The position numbers and the translations under genes are program-made. From the NCBI GenBank assembly GCA_948571325.1, contig CAOZKB010000016.1:1-18151 (forward strand): 18,151 bases of DNA, in the 5' to 3' direction. Position 1 is the first letter of the stretch. Each line of letters opens with the position of its first letter. The notes under the pieces are model-generated. The model searched no databases. It worked only from the letters and a program-made list of their open reading frames with translations, and was not told the origin of the DNA. This document shows positions 6,978-13,408 of the stretch, in pieces. Source of the stretch: an uncultured Candidatus Saccharibacteria bacterium. GTDB lineage: Bacteria > Patescibacteriota > Saccharimonadia > Saccharimonadales > Saccharimonadaceae.

Positions 6978-7664
6978 TTAAAAGGTACGAAACTTGATGG
7001 AAGTAATTAACTGGACGACCGCTTCGTCAAACTCGGATTGAAGCGCGGTTTGACTACCAAGGTAAGTCATGAAAACAAGCATTTTTTGCTGAGAGGAATC
7101 TAGGACAAAATAAACTTTGTCTGGCCCATCTGATACAACTTCGGGGTTATGTTTATAGTAAGCATAATAAAGATCTGGAGCGACCTCGGTAAATCCGCCC
7201 GAGCCGTCGACAAGGGGTTTCCCAGTAGCACTTTCGGCCGACCAGCGTAGTTGTAAGTAGATTGCTAATTGGCAAGTTTCATTAGCATAATCTTCATCAC
7301 ATGGGAAAATATTGGAAGCGTCATCAACTACACCAGATTGCACAAAAACATCCTGATTCTTCTGGTATTGGAGGACTTGAATATCATTGCCAGCGATATC
7401 ACGGTGGCGGAATCACAGCTATCCAGCTAAAAAATGGTGCTAGAATAATTGAGATGATACCGAGAACAAGTGCGACCTTGGACTGTGCACTAGGTATGCT
7501 GGAAGAATTAGCGTCAATCTTCATTAATTCGGGGGCTGAATGGGTGAGGCTTGGGTTGGTGATGCTGGTTCAGTTTTTAATGTTGTTTGGTCGATGCCTT
7601 GCGTCGTTGACGCAGATGGTTGTATCGGTTCGGACAAAGCGTGACCACAGTTAGTACATTTCAT
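6978..7664 (-). pseudogene. Frameshifted zinc-ribbon membrane protein
   Basis: Three overlapping minus-strand frames read as one protein. Frame one (7664-7524) begins MKCTNCGHALSEP, half of a zinc ribbon, followed by a Ser/Thr/Pro/Gln-rich linker, and stops just after a run of five Cs. Frame two (7524-7399) gives KVALVLGIISIILAPFFSW, a transmembrane helix, and stops at TGA. Frame three (open 7412-6978, no start of its own) gives a soluble domain with IQVLQYQKNQ and two cysteines (CDEDYANETC). One extra C in the C-run would join frames one and two; a one-base skip at the TGA joins two and three. Zinc-ribbon plus single-helix proteins are common in small-genome bacteria; the C-terminal domain is unknown to me. 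Either a true pseudogene or indel errors. Confidence 0.6.
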
Positions 7665-7764
7665 ATATGTACTTTCAATAAAGTTAATGATTGTAAAAAT
7701 TTTTAAGTTATTTTAGGTATAACAAAAATATACATTACCGCAAATAGTGGTGAAGTATAATTAT

Positions 7765-8232
7765 TTACATGATGCCGCGGTCAAATTTGCCACCGTGTTC
7801 GATATCGTGAATGATGTCCGGAATGTATGGTGCAATGTTTTCAGGTAAATCGTCAATTTTCGCCCAGAGCAAGCCAGCGCATTTGTTCGGCTCGCAAACG
7901 TGAGGCGTACCGGTGTAAGTTTTGGCGCCAAAGACACAACGGAGATACGCTTCATCCAAACTATAACTAATGTATTTCAAAATGAGATCTTCGGGCAAAA
8001 TTTCGACGCCAATTTCTTCAGCAACCTCCCGAATGGCGGCCTGGGCAAAAGTTTCGCCCGCCTCGACGTGTCCAGCGGCGCCAAAATGATACTTGCCGTC
8101 CATGTAGCCAGTATTTTCGCGCAGTTGCAATAAAATCTCCTTGCCATTTTTACTTTCACGAGTAAGGTAGATAAAGACGCAGGGGGTGCATTTGAAACGG
8201 ATTTTAGCCGGCTGGCGAGGTTCATTATTCAT
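7765..8232 (-). CDS. Nudix hydrolase
   Basis: 155 residues with a complete Nudix box GHVEAGETFAQAAIREVAEEIGV (about residues 54-76), matching G-x5-E-x7-REU-x-EE-x-G-U. The family hydrolyses nucleoside-diphosphate-linked substrates with Mg2+; the substrate here cannot be read from sequence. A cysteine pair flanking the N-terminal strand (FKCTPCVF) is notable. I place the start at ATG 8232 rather than the in-frame GTG at 8256: TATAAT (8240-8245) ends 7 nt before this ATG, so the GTG would lie upstream of transcription. No Shine-Dalgarno precedes either. Confidence 0.9.
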   Translation of the reverse strand: MNNEPRQPAKIRFKCTPCVFIYLTRESKNGKEILLQLRENTGYMDGKYHFGAAGHVEAGETFAQAAIREVAEEIGVEILPEDLILKYISYSLDEAYLRCVFGAKTYTGTPHVCEPNKCAGLLWAKIDDLPENIAPYIPDIIHDIEHGGKFDRGIM

Positions 8233-8239
8233 GTATATT

Positions 8240-8245
8240 ATTATA
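8240..8245 (-). promoter_or_regulatory. -10 element of the leaderless Nudix gene
   Basis: TATAAT on the minus strand, 7 nt before the ATG at 8232. No good -35 is seen at 17 nt. Confidence 0.5.
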
Positions 8246-8327
8246 TACCTTTGCACGCCGTAGGAGCTGAGGTGTCCTTTATTTTTGATCTATCTAATTC
8301 CCCGATAAAAATACTTTTACATTTCTA

Positions 8328-8403
8328 TGGTCGGGGCGACTGGGCTCGAACCAGCGACCTCACGGTCCCAAACCGTGTGCGCTACCAACTGCGCTACGCC
8401 CCG
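8328..8403 (-). tRNA. tRNA-Pro(UGG)
   Basis: Acceptor CGGGGCG/CGCCCCG, discriminator A, CCA encoded (8328-8330). The anticodon stem CACGG/CCGTG encloses TTTGGGA, anticodon UGG. The T loop is TTCGAGC. A minus-strand TATAAT at 8412-8417 would start transcription about 2 nt before the tRNA. Confidence 0.95.
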
Positions 8404-8411
8404 ATAATTTC

Positions 8412-8417
8412 ATTATA
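8412..8417 (-). promoter_or_regulatory. -10 element of tRNA-Pro(UGG)
   Basis: TATAAT on the minus strand; predicted start near 8405, almost at the mature 5' end (8403). The -35 is weak. Confidence 0.5.
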
Positions 8418-8489
8418 TCATAACTCATCGCAGATTACTAGACTTTGAGTAAACTTTTAGAGTAATGCTATGGATTATGCGTAGTTAAA

Positions 8490-8786
8490 CTATTTTCCCA
8501 ACCCTCTCTTTGTATCCAAAACTATTTTCCCTAGAATATCCTCATCTCCTAAATCCTCCACATACAGCATCGTTCGCTTTGCGCTTGAATAGGGAATTAT
8601 TTGCGGTAATTCGTAATTCAGATTTTCTCTTGTTTCCTTCAATAATAATTTATTATCATAAATCCCGCCAATCAAAACCTCGTCCAAGTACAGTAAATAT
8701 TCACCCATCATCGGTCGACACTTAATTTCGCCAAATTTTTCTAATTTTGCCACAACTTTTTCCTGAAAATCTTTCGTGCTTGCCAT
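8490..8786 (-). CDS. TfoX N-terminal-domain family protein
   Basis: 98 residues covering a single TfoX_N domain: KCRPMMGEYLLYLDEVLIGGIYDNKLLLKE is the family core (MFGEY...G...DN.LFvK pattern), followed by a Tyr/Pro-rich segment and the LYVEDLGDED loop. In Gammaproteobacteria TfoX (Sxy) activates competence genes, but stand-alone N-terminal-domain proteins are widespread and uncharacterised, so a competence role is not implied. The ATG has no Shine-Dalgarno; TGA-TAAAAT (hexamer 8793-8798) ends 6 nt upstream, which implies a leaderless mRNA. It lies between two tRNA-Pro genes. Confidence 0.8.
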   Translation of the reverse strand: MASTKDFQEKVVAKLEKFGEIKCRPMMGEYLLYLDEVLIGGIYDNKLLLKETRENLNYELPQIIPYSSAKRTMLYVEDLGDEDILGKIVLDTKRGLGK

Positions 8787-8792
8787 ACGCCA

Positions 8793-8798
8793 ATTTTA
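8793..8798 (-). promoter_or_regulatory. Extended -10 of the leaderless TfoX-domain gene
   Basis: TGA-TAAAAT on the minus strand, 6 nt before the ATG at 8786. Confidence 0.45.
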
Positions 8799-8851
8799 TC
8801 ACAAAACCCCTCTATTATGCTAAAATCAAAAGGTAGCGCATTGCTATAAAT

Positions 8852-8926
8852 CGGGGCTTGGCGCAGTGGTAGCGCGCACGTCTGGGGGACGTGAGGTCGC
8901 CAGTTCAATCCTGGTAGCCCCGACCA
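8852..8926 (+). tRNA. tRNA-Pro(GGG)
   Basis: Acceptor CGGGGCT/AGCCCCG, discriminator A, CCA encoded (8924-8926). The anticodon stem CACGT/ACGTG encloses CTGGGGG, anticodon GGG. The T loop is TTCAATC. It is the only plus-strand tRNA in the window and marks the left edge of the accessory region. A TGC-TAAAAT (8821-8826) is a possible -10 with a ~19-nt leader. Confidence 0.95.
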
Positions 8927-8946
8927 CAGTTTATATAAATGCGATT

Positions 8947-9180
8947 TTAGCGAGTTTGACCCCTGTAAAATGGGCGAATTTTTGTTAAAGCCCCAGATAG
9001 GGAGTTCTTGAACAATTCTTGTTCAATTCGTCTTTTGCCCTCATCTATAATCTCAATCCATTTGTACGGTTTTACCTCTATTAGTTTGGTTGTTAAAGCC
9101 TTGGTAGATTTTTGTGGAATGACGATTGTACTTGATATTTTATATTCTGCTAGTATATGTGAGCCCGTATGTCTACAATT
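8947..9180 (-). pseudogene. Start-less ORF remnant, 77 codons
   Basis: A minus-strand frame runs from the stop at 9181-9183 to TAA at 8947-8949 without any ATG or GTG; its first TTG is deep inside. The translation looks like genuine protein, rich in Lys/Glu/Ile (LIEVKPYKWIEIIDEGKRR, ending FYRGQTR). It overlaps the last bases of the GNAT gene. I do not recognise the family. A 5'-truncated gene is the simplest reading. It contains a perfect 8-bp inverted repeat (9008-9015 with 9019-9026). Confidence 0.4.
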
Positions 9181-9670
9181 TTATTCTATAATACCTAGTT
9201 CCATCATCTTCATTAAGCAAAACTCCCCCATTATGTTCTATAGCTTTTGCTGAACCGATATTTCCGGCTGAAGACTGAAGAAAAACTTCTTCCCAGCCGT
9301 TTTCTCTTAGCTTATTTAGAGCCATTCCTAGCATTTGGGTTGCATAGCCTTTGTTGCGCTCGTTCTTGCGAACTACGTAAAAAATATTGCCAGACCATTT
9401 CCGCCATTGTTCATTAATCTTTGTTCTTATTCCAATATATCCCACTGGATAATCGTTGACATACATAATGAAAATTAATGTTGGTGTGTCAAAATCGCTA
9501 ATATTCTGAAATTTTCTTGCCATTTGACTTTCTATAAAACTCGGGAAAACTTCAAATGGTATGCCATAGCCTAAGTTTGTTGAGCCGGACTCCTTCGCGG
9601 GAATATTTTGGTACATTTCATACTCCGGACGGCCCATGGACAGAGATAGTTCTTTAAGTTCGTATTTCAT
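9173..9670 (-). CDS. GNAT family N-acetyltransferase
   Basis: 165 residues with the GNAT fold signature. The strand VNDYPVGYIGIRTKIN leads to the acetyl-CoA loop RNKGYATQMLGMAL (motif A, about residues 105-118), then NIGSAKAIEHNGG (about 137-149) and a final RYYRIKL strand. The layout resembles the COG3981-like predicted acetyltransferases; the acceptor is unknown. The start is assigned to ATG 9670, because TATAAT (9677-9682) ends 6 nt before it and would overlap the alternative TTG start five codons upstream. No Shine-Dalgarno. It is separated by ~240 nt from the nuclease gene upstream. Confidence 0.88.
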   Translation of the reverse strand: MKYELKELSLSMGRPEYEMYQNIPAKESGSTNLGYGIPFEVFPSFIESQMARKFQNISDFDTPTLIFIMYVNDYPVGYIGIRTKINEQWRKWSGNIFYVVRKNERNKGYATQMLGMALNKLRENGWEEVFLQSSAGNIGSAKAIEHNGGVLLNEDDGTRYYRIKL

Positions 9671-9676
9671 AGGTCT

Positions 9677-9682
9677 ATTATA
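9677..9682 (-). promoter_or_regulatory. -10 element of the leaderless GNAT gene
   Basis: TATAAT on the minus strand, 6 nt before the ATG; TTATAA lies 17 nt further upstream (9700-9705) as a weak -35. Confidence 0.55.
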
Positions 9683-9799
9683 CAATAACTATTACCCGTT
9701 TATAAGAAACGCTGTTAAAGCCAAACGAACTATGCCCGACCATGATAGTACCGATTTTGTGCCCAGATGCTGTAGTCAGTTCTCTTCCTTAAACATGAT

Positions 9800-9832
9800 A
9801 ACAACTTGACAAAGTTGGGATGCACCAATCGT
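9800..9832 (+). repeat. Imperfect 33-nt direct repeat, copy 1
   Basis: It matches 11981-12013 at 23 of 33 positions, half of the differences being transitions, with identical ends AACAA and CCAATCGT. On the minus strand both copies translate in one frame as a similar tail (TIGxxxLxQxV...). The copies lie on either side of the nuclease locus. A shorter related segment occurs at 12164-12190. Confidence 0.4.
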
Positions 9833-9913
9833 TGATAAGATACGCCGAAATGGCGTAATTTTGTTAACCCCACCATTCTATCACGAGCCGAGACATGAGT
9901 TACCTTCAGAGTC

Positions 9914-11713
9914 CTATTTGAAGCTTGAGTCTTCTTCAGTCTCGCCTCTAGCGTAATAGACGCCAATAATTTTACCGCTGACAATTCCGATAGATAGCCA
10001 TTCTTTAGTGGGGCATTCCGATGCATGCTTATGTCCTAATAAAATAGTTGCTCGAGAAATCTTTTCTATATTCGTGCCAGTAACAAAAGTTAGACCACCA
10101 ATATATTTCTTATCATCAACTAGCGTCATAGAAAAATCAAAAATCTCATTCTTGGAACGAGAATCGCTAAGATATTGCAATATTTCGCCTGCTGTAGTAG
10201 CGTTTAGCCGCCTCAGAAAGAATGATATATCTACTTTGCTAAAATCACACTTTATCGTTTCAATTCTTTGTATTAACTCGAGAAATTCTCTTGGTAATCT
10301 TCGGTTAATTGCAAAATAATTACTTTCCTTGCCCGTGAGATACTTATCTATAATATCTTGGCGAAAGTTACATTCAAAGTCATCTGCTATTAAAGTAATA
10401 TCAGATTCTTTTTGGAATTCTAAGTCTGCCTCCAGATAATGTCCGAGGATGTTTATTTCATTATTAGTAATAAACTTGCCTCGCGCTATTGATCGCCTAT
10501 GCAGAAAATACAGAAAGTCGTACGGATCGATTAAATACTTAGTAGTAAGCTCTAGATCAAAAATACTCATTTGGTTTAGAGTGAAGTGTTCACTCTGTTT
10601 AGAGAATAGCTTTTCTTGAAACTTGCTCCCCGGATAATAATCACTTGTTATACACAGTACAAAAACCTTATTAATGTCTTTTTCTATGCTAAGGCACTTT
10701 CCATCCTTAAGGGTCAAATGCAAGCCGGATTTGTTCTTTATTGCTTCAGCTATCCTACACCCCTGCTCATATGGATCTTGGATTGCTTTAAGATAGCCAT
10801 TTTTTGCGCTTATCGCATCCCCACTCTTAGATTTAATTGTTAAACGTTTATTCTTACATTGGGCGATTATTATGGCATCGTCGCAAACACACAAAACATC
10901 GGCATCTGAAATTCTTTTACCCTTCTTTGATTCTATGATTACGTTTCTATAAGTATTATTTTTACCAAAGCTTCTACGCAAAAATTCTTCAGTCGTCTCT
11001 TCCAATGCATCACCAATGTGTTTCGAGAAGATATCTTTATAGTAACTATCCTGTATGCCGATATAGAAAGGCCGACTATAAATAGCTTTTGCGAGCAATA
11101 TAGTTGAAGCAATAAAGTATCTCGAATCGTCGATTTTTATAATTGGTCTCTCGGTAATAATATTTTGAGATTCTATACCGAAAAAGTCACCATATTGTTC
11201 TTGCCCACAATACGAAAAAACATCAAAAAAGGCCTGCACATCTTCCGGGTTTATTTCTGATCCATTCACTTTACAATACACATATATTACTTCGGGTGAC
11301 ACACATAATATATTAAACGCATTATTCTGATTTGACATATCTAGCTCGTCAATCGGAATTTTTTCGTTCAAAGCGCAACAGTATACGGCCTCCATCCAAG
11401 AAACAATCGCATTAAAAATATCGACGCATAGCTCGATATTAAAACCGACTTTTGAGTTAATCCACGTTATGTCATGACGATAAATATATTTTATGTGATT
11501 TAAGAATTGGGAATTATATGCACCAGATTCAGCGTAGAAAGTAGATTCTATTATCGAATCGGTTGTTATAAGGTCATTTTCATTATTTGGAAGTGTTACA
11601 TATGTAAAATGCAAACTTTGGAGCAGTTCCATAATTCTTTTTTCTCGCCTTTTCAGTAGCGCATTGTCTATCTCCATGATGCTCTTTTCTAGGCTATATG
11701 GTTCAGAGACCAT
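9914..11713 (-). CDS. Large PD-(D/E)xK nuclease-like protein with an Mrr-type QxK motif
   Basis: 599 residues from the first in-frame ATG. The recognisable core is at about 235-295: a Glu-rich helix (DALEETTEEFLRRSFG), then ISDADVLCVCDDAIIIAQCKNKR, where Asp270/Asp272 and Gln285-Cys-Lys287 fit the D...QxK form of the PD-(D/E)xK fold known from Mrr-like restriction enzymes. The rest has no family I can name; the helical N-terminal ~200 and C-terminal ~300 residues may be recognition or regulatory regions. The frame is open 16 codons upstream of the ATG and those residues (YSEIGYLIGL) look coding, so the true start is probably ATG 11891 with a frameshift between. It is AT-rich and stand-alone, near other nuclease genes, so a defence role is inferred. 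Confidence 0.65.
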   Translation of the reverse strand: MVSEPYSLEKSIMEIDNALLKRREKRIMELLQSLHFTYVTLPNNENDLITTDSIIESTFYAESGAYNSQFLNHIKYIYRHDITWINSKVGFNIELCVDIFNAIVSWMEAVYCCALNEKIPIDELDMSNQNNAFNILCVSPEVIYVYCKVNGSEINPEDVQAFFDVFSYCGQEQYGDFFGIESQNIITERPIIKIDDSRYFIASTILLAKAIYSRPFYIGIQDSYYKDIFSKHIGDALEETTEEFLRRSFGKNNTYRNVIIESKKGKRISDADVLCVCDDAIIIAQCKNKRLTIKSKSGDAISAKNGYLKAIQDPYEQGCRIAEAIKNKSGLHLTLKDGKCLSIEKDINKVFVLCITSDYYPGSKFQEKLFSKQSEHFTLNQMSIFDLELTTKYLIDPYDFLYFLHRRSIARGKFITNNEINILGHYLEADLEFQKESDITLIADDFECNFRQDIIDKYLTGKESNYFAINRRLPREFLELIQRIETIKCDFSKVDISFFLRRLNATTAGEILQYLSDSRSKNEIFDFSMTLVDDKKYIGGLTFVTGTNIEKISRATILLGHKHASECPTKEWLSIGIVSGKIIGVYYARGETEEDSSFK

Positions 11714-11752
11714 TAATCCGATAAGGTAGCCTATCTCGCTATACTGGATAGA

Positions 11753-11776
11753 ATCGGGTTCATATTTGAACCCGAT
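11753..11776. repeat. 9-bp inverted repeat at the nuclease frameshift
   Basis: ATCGGGTTC and GAACCCGAT are perfect arms around a 6-nt loop. The stop codon that ends the upstream frame (11760-11762) lies at the loop/right-arm border. There is no U tract on either strand. Confidence 0.7.
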
Positions 11777-11891
11777 CGTCGTTCACCATCAAGAAAGCAT
11801 CCTTTCTGGCTATATTGGCCAGAACTCGCAAAAAACCAGCACTGTTAACTATTATTTTAAGTTCTTTTATAATCTCTTCGCGATTGTTCAT
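11760..11891 (-). CDS. Probable N-terminal piece of the nuclease, split by a +1 frameshift
   Basis: ATG at 11891 opens 43 codons (MNNREEIIKELKIIVNSAGF...ARKDAFLMVNDD) ending in TGA. The helical content and composition are protein-like. Skipping one base near the TGA continues into the frame of the 599-residue nuclease (YEPDSIQYSEIGYLIGLM). A TATACT (11905-11910) upstream and no Shine-Dalgarno suggest a near-leaderless mRNA of its own. It may instead be a separate small gene. Confidence 0.5.
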   Translation of the reverse strand: MNNREEIIKELKIIVNSAGFLRVLANIARKDAFLMVNDDRVQI

Positions 11892-12276
11892 ACTAATTTA
11901 GACTAGTATAGTATCTCCATTACTATTTTAATCTACAAAGGGTAGTATTGGAAGTTTTAACCAGCTTCTTTGAGAGTAGCAACAATCTGACGAAGTCGAG
12001 TACATCCAATCGTCTAAGTAGTAAACATTCTATCCAAAAAAACGCTAAAACGCCAAAACGGCATTTCTCGCTTATTCTTCTTATTTCCAATTCTCAGCTC
12101 ACAATCTATATGTTATCATAGGTACAGGTCATCATTCTCCGAGCTACCACCTTGAAACTTGGTTATAGCTTCGCGAAGTTGGGCCGACCACAGCTGAATT
12201 AATTTTTAGCGTTCCATGACAAATTTATGGTTTTGAGTCGAAGCCCATGCCGCTAAGTCTCATCCTCCAAATTTTG
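11892..12276. other. Gene-poor stretch with decayed repeats
   Basis: There is no supportable gene. The stretch contains the second copy of the 33-nt repeat (11981-12013), a related shorter segment with the palindrome CTTCGCGAAG (12164-12190), and a small GC stem on the minus strand (GCC-GTTTT-GGC) with T runs nearby. Short minus-strand frames such as QLREAITKFQ look coding-like but lack starts. Confidence 0.5.
11981..12013 (+). repeat. Imperfect 33-nt direct repeat, copy 2
   Basis: Same orientation as 9800-9832, about 2.15 kb apart, with the nuclease locus between. See copy 1 for the match. Confidence 0.4.
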
Positions 12277-12476
12277 TCATTTATCACCTTTTGCAAGATT
12301 GCATTGAGAATGCGCTAGTTGGCAATTTTCTAACGTCGTTAAACCGCCATGTAAAAGTGGGATGATATGGTCAGCTGTTTGCGGATGAAGTGCCTTTCTT
12401 TAAGTTCTTGGCGAGTTTCTTTGGATAATTTTTTGCGCAAGCGTGTTTTGACAACTTTATTAGTGATGATCCGCAT
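12277..12476 (-). pseudogene. Frameshifted HNH endonuclease
   Basis: ATG at 12476, with AAAGGAG 4 nt upstream, opens MRIITNKVVKTRLRKKLSKE. After the AAAGAAAGG stretch the coding signal moves to another frame reading LHPQTADHIIPLLHGG, then LENCQLAHSQCNLAKGDK and TGA: the HNH core with Asp-His, Asn and a final Cys-Asn-x-x-K-G-D. One extra A would join both parts into a 66-residue protein. The usual CxxC knuckle before DHIIP is absent, so the gene may also have lost an internal piece. HNH proteins of this size are typical of mobile elements and prophages. Confidence 0.6.
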
Positions 12477-12502
12477 TTGACTCCTTTGTGAATAAAAAAT
12501 GA

Positions 12503-12532
12503 AGTATACAGACAGTAACCGTAAGTATGCAA
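12503..12532 (-). promoter_or_regulatory. Promoter of the HNH gene
   Basis: Minus strand: -35 TTGCAT (12527-12532), 18-nt spacer, -10 TATACT (12503-12508). The leader carries a good Shine-Dalgarno (AAGGAG, 12481-12486). Confidence 0.6.
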
Positions 12533-12666
12533 AAATACGCGAGACTTTCTGCGCTACCAGTATATAGCAAAATTCCCTAAATATACAAACACTAGCGATT
12601 TTACTTCTGGTGTCCTGGATGCTCGATAACCATCGGTTTCTTGGCAAAAAACTAGTGGAGGGTTGC

Positions 12667-13356
12667 TTACTCTTGGCTCTGATCGATGATGGCGCGGAGA
12701 GAGGTGAGCCGTTCCCCATTATATAGCCAGTAGTTACCACCTTGATAAGCCTCCGAAGAGGTAGCTGTACCCAATCTGCGTTTTACAATAACCACTCCAC
12801 CTGACAATGTCGTTCTAGTGCCGTCATCAAGAATTATTGTATTGTCACCGTCAGCAGTATAAGCCTTAACATTTGAGTCTTCGGAAAATATTATTTCTGA
12901 ACCAACTGGAATGCCGAGCATAGAAAATGTTAGCCTGGTTGCCTTTCGGGAACGTGGCGGCTGTGATTGGCTAAATTGCACAATAGGAGAAATCGAGGTT
13001 GAGCATAGTTGTGCAGAACCATCTTCTTGAGTATTGGTGACAATAATTTCAGCATCATCAAGCGTCAATGCACATTGCCGGAAGATACGCAATGCGGTTT
13101 CTGGCGTGACATTAAAGAATTCTCTCCCCTTACGGATTCGCATGCTTGGATTTACCAAATCTATCAAGCTGTGAATTTGGCGTTCTGCCTCATTATACTT
13201 AGTAGTCTTCATAACTGCATAAATTTCAAACGGCAACGGAACTGCTGTATTATCAAGTTCCTTAGAACGTACATCAACAGGACGAGAACTTTTGCCAATT
13301 TTGACCCAGTTATCTTTAAAACTTGGGTTCGTAAGAATATAAACATAGCCACTCAT
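12667..13356 (-). CDS. GIY-YIG (T5orf172-type) protein with possible RAMA-like C-terminal domain
   Basis: 229 residues. Residues 1-95 fit the T5orf172 branch of GIY-YIG nucleases: GYVYILTNPS, WVKIGKSSRPVDVRSKEL (17-34; KIG replaces YIG), Arg30, and GREFFNVTPE (77-86) with Glu79 as the metal ligand candidate. A polar linker (about 110-140) leads to a compact beta-rich domain (about 143-225: GIPVGSEIIF, a conserved YWLYNGERL, 209-217). This reminds me of the RAMA domain found with DNA methylases, but the match is from memory. It has its own consensus promoter 15 nt downstream of the hsdS stop codon on the same strand, with the ATG 8 nt after the -10. The location suggests a link to DNA modification. 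Confidence 0.75.
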   Translation of the reverse strand: MSGYVYILTNPSFKDNWVKIGKSSRPVDVRSKELDNTAVPLPFEIYAVMKTTKYNEAERQIHSLIDLVNPSMRIRKGREFFNVTPETALRIFRQCALTLDDAEIIVTNTQEDGSAQLCSTSISPIVQFSQSQPPRSRKATRLTFSMLGIPVGSEIIFSEDSNVKAYTADGDNTIILDDGTRTTLSGGVVIVKRRLGTATSSEAYQGGNYWLYNGERLTSLRAIIDQSQE

Positions 13357-13364
13357 TTGTGCAC

Positions 13365-13393
13365 ATTATACTAGGTGAGTTCATTATTGTCAA
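13365..13393 (-). promoter_or_regulatory. Consensus promoter of the leaderless GIY-YIG gene
   Basis: Minus strand: TTGACA (13388-13393), 17-nt spacer, TATAAT (13365-13370), then 8 nt to the ATG at 13356. Both hexamers match consensus exactly. No ribosome binding site. Confidence 0.85.
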
Positions 13394-13408
13394 GTATTAT
13401 GCATCGCT

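Noticed and set aside
9730..10026. Minus-strand 98-codon frame overlapping the nuclease 3' end
   Set aside because: Most of it overlaps the nuclease in another frame; only the last part is free, and there a different frame matches the repeat at 11981. No ribosome binding site.
12339..12740. 133-codon frame running from the GIY-YIG 3' end into the HNH region
   Set aside because: Its first two thirds are shadow and intergenic sequence. The real start for the HNH part is the ATG at 12476 with its own Shine-Dalgarno and promoter.
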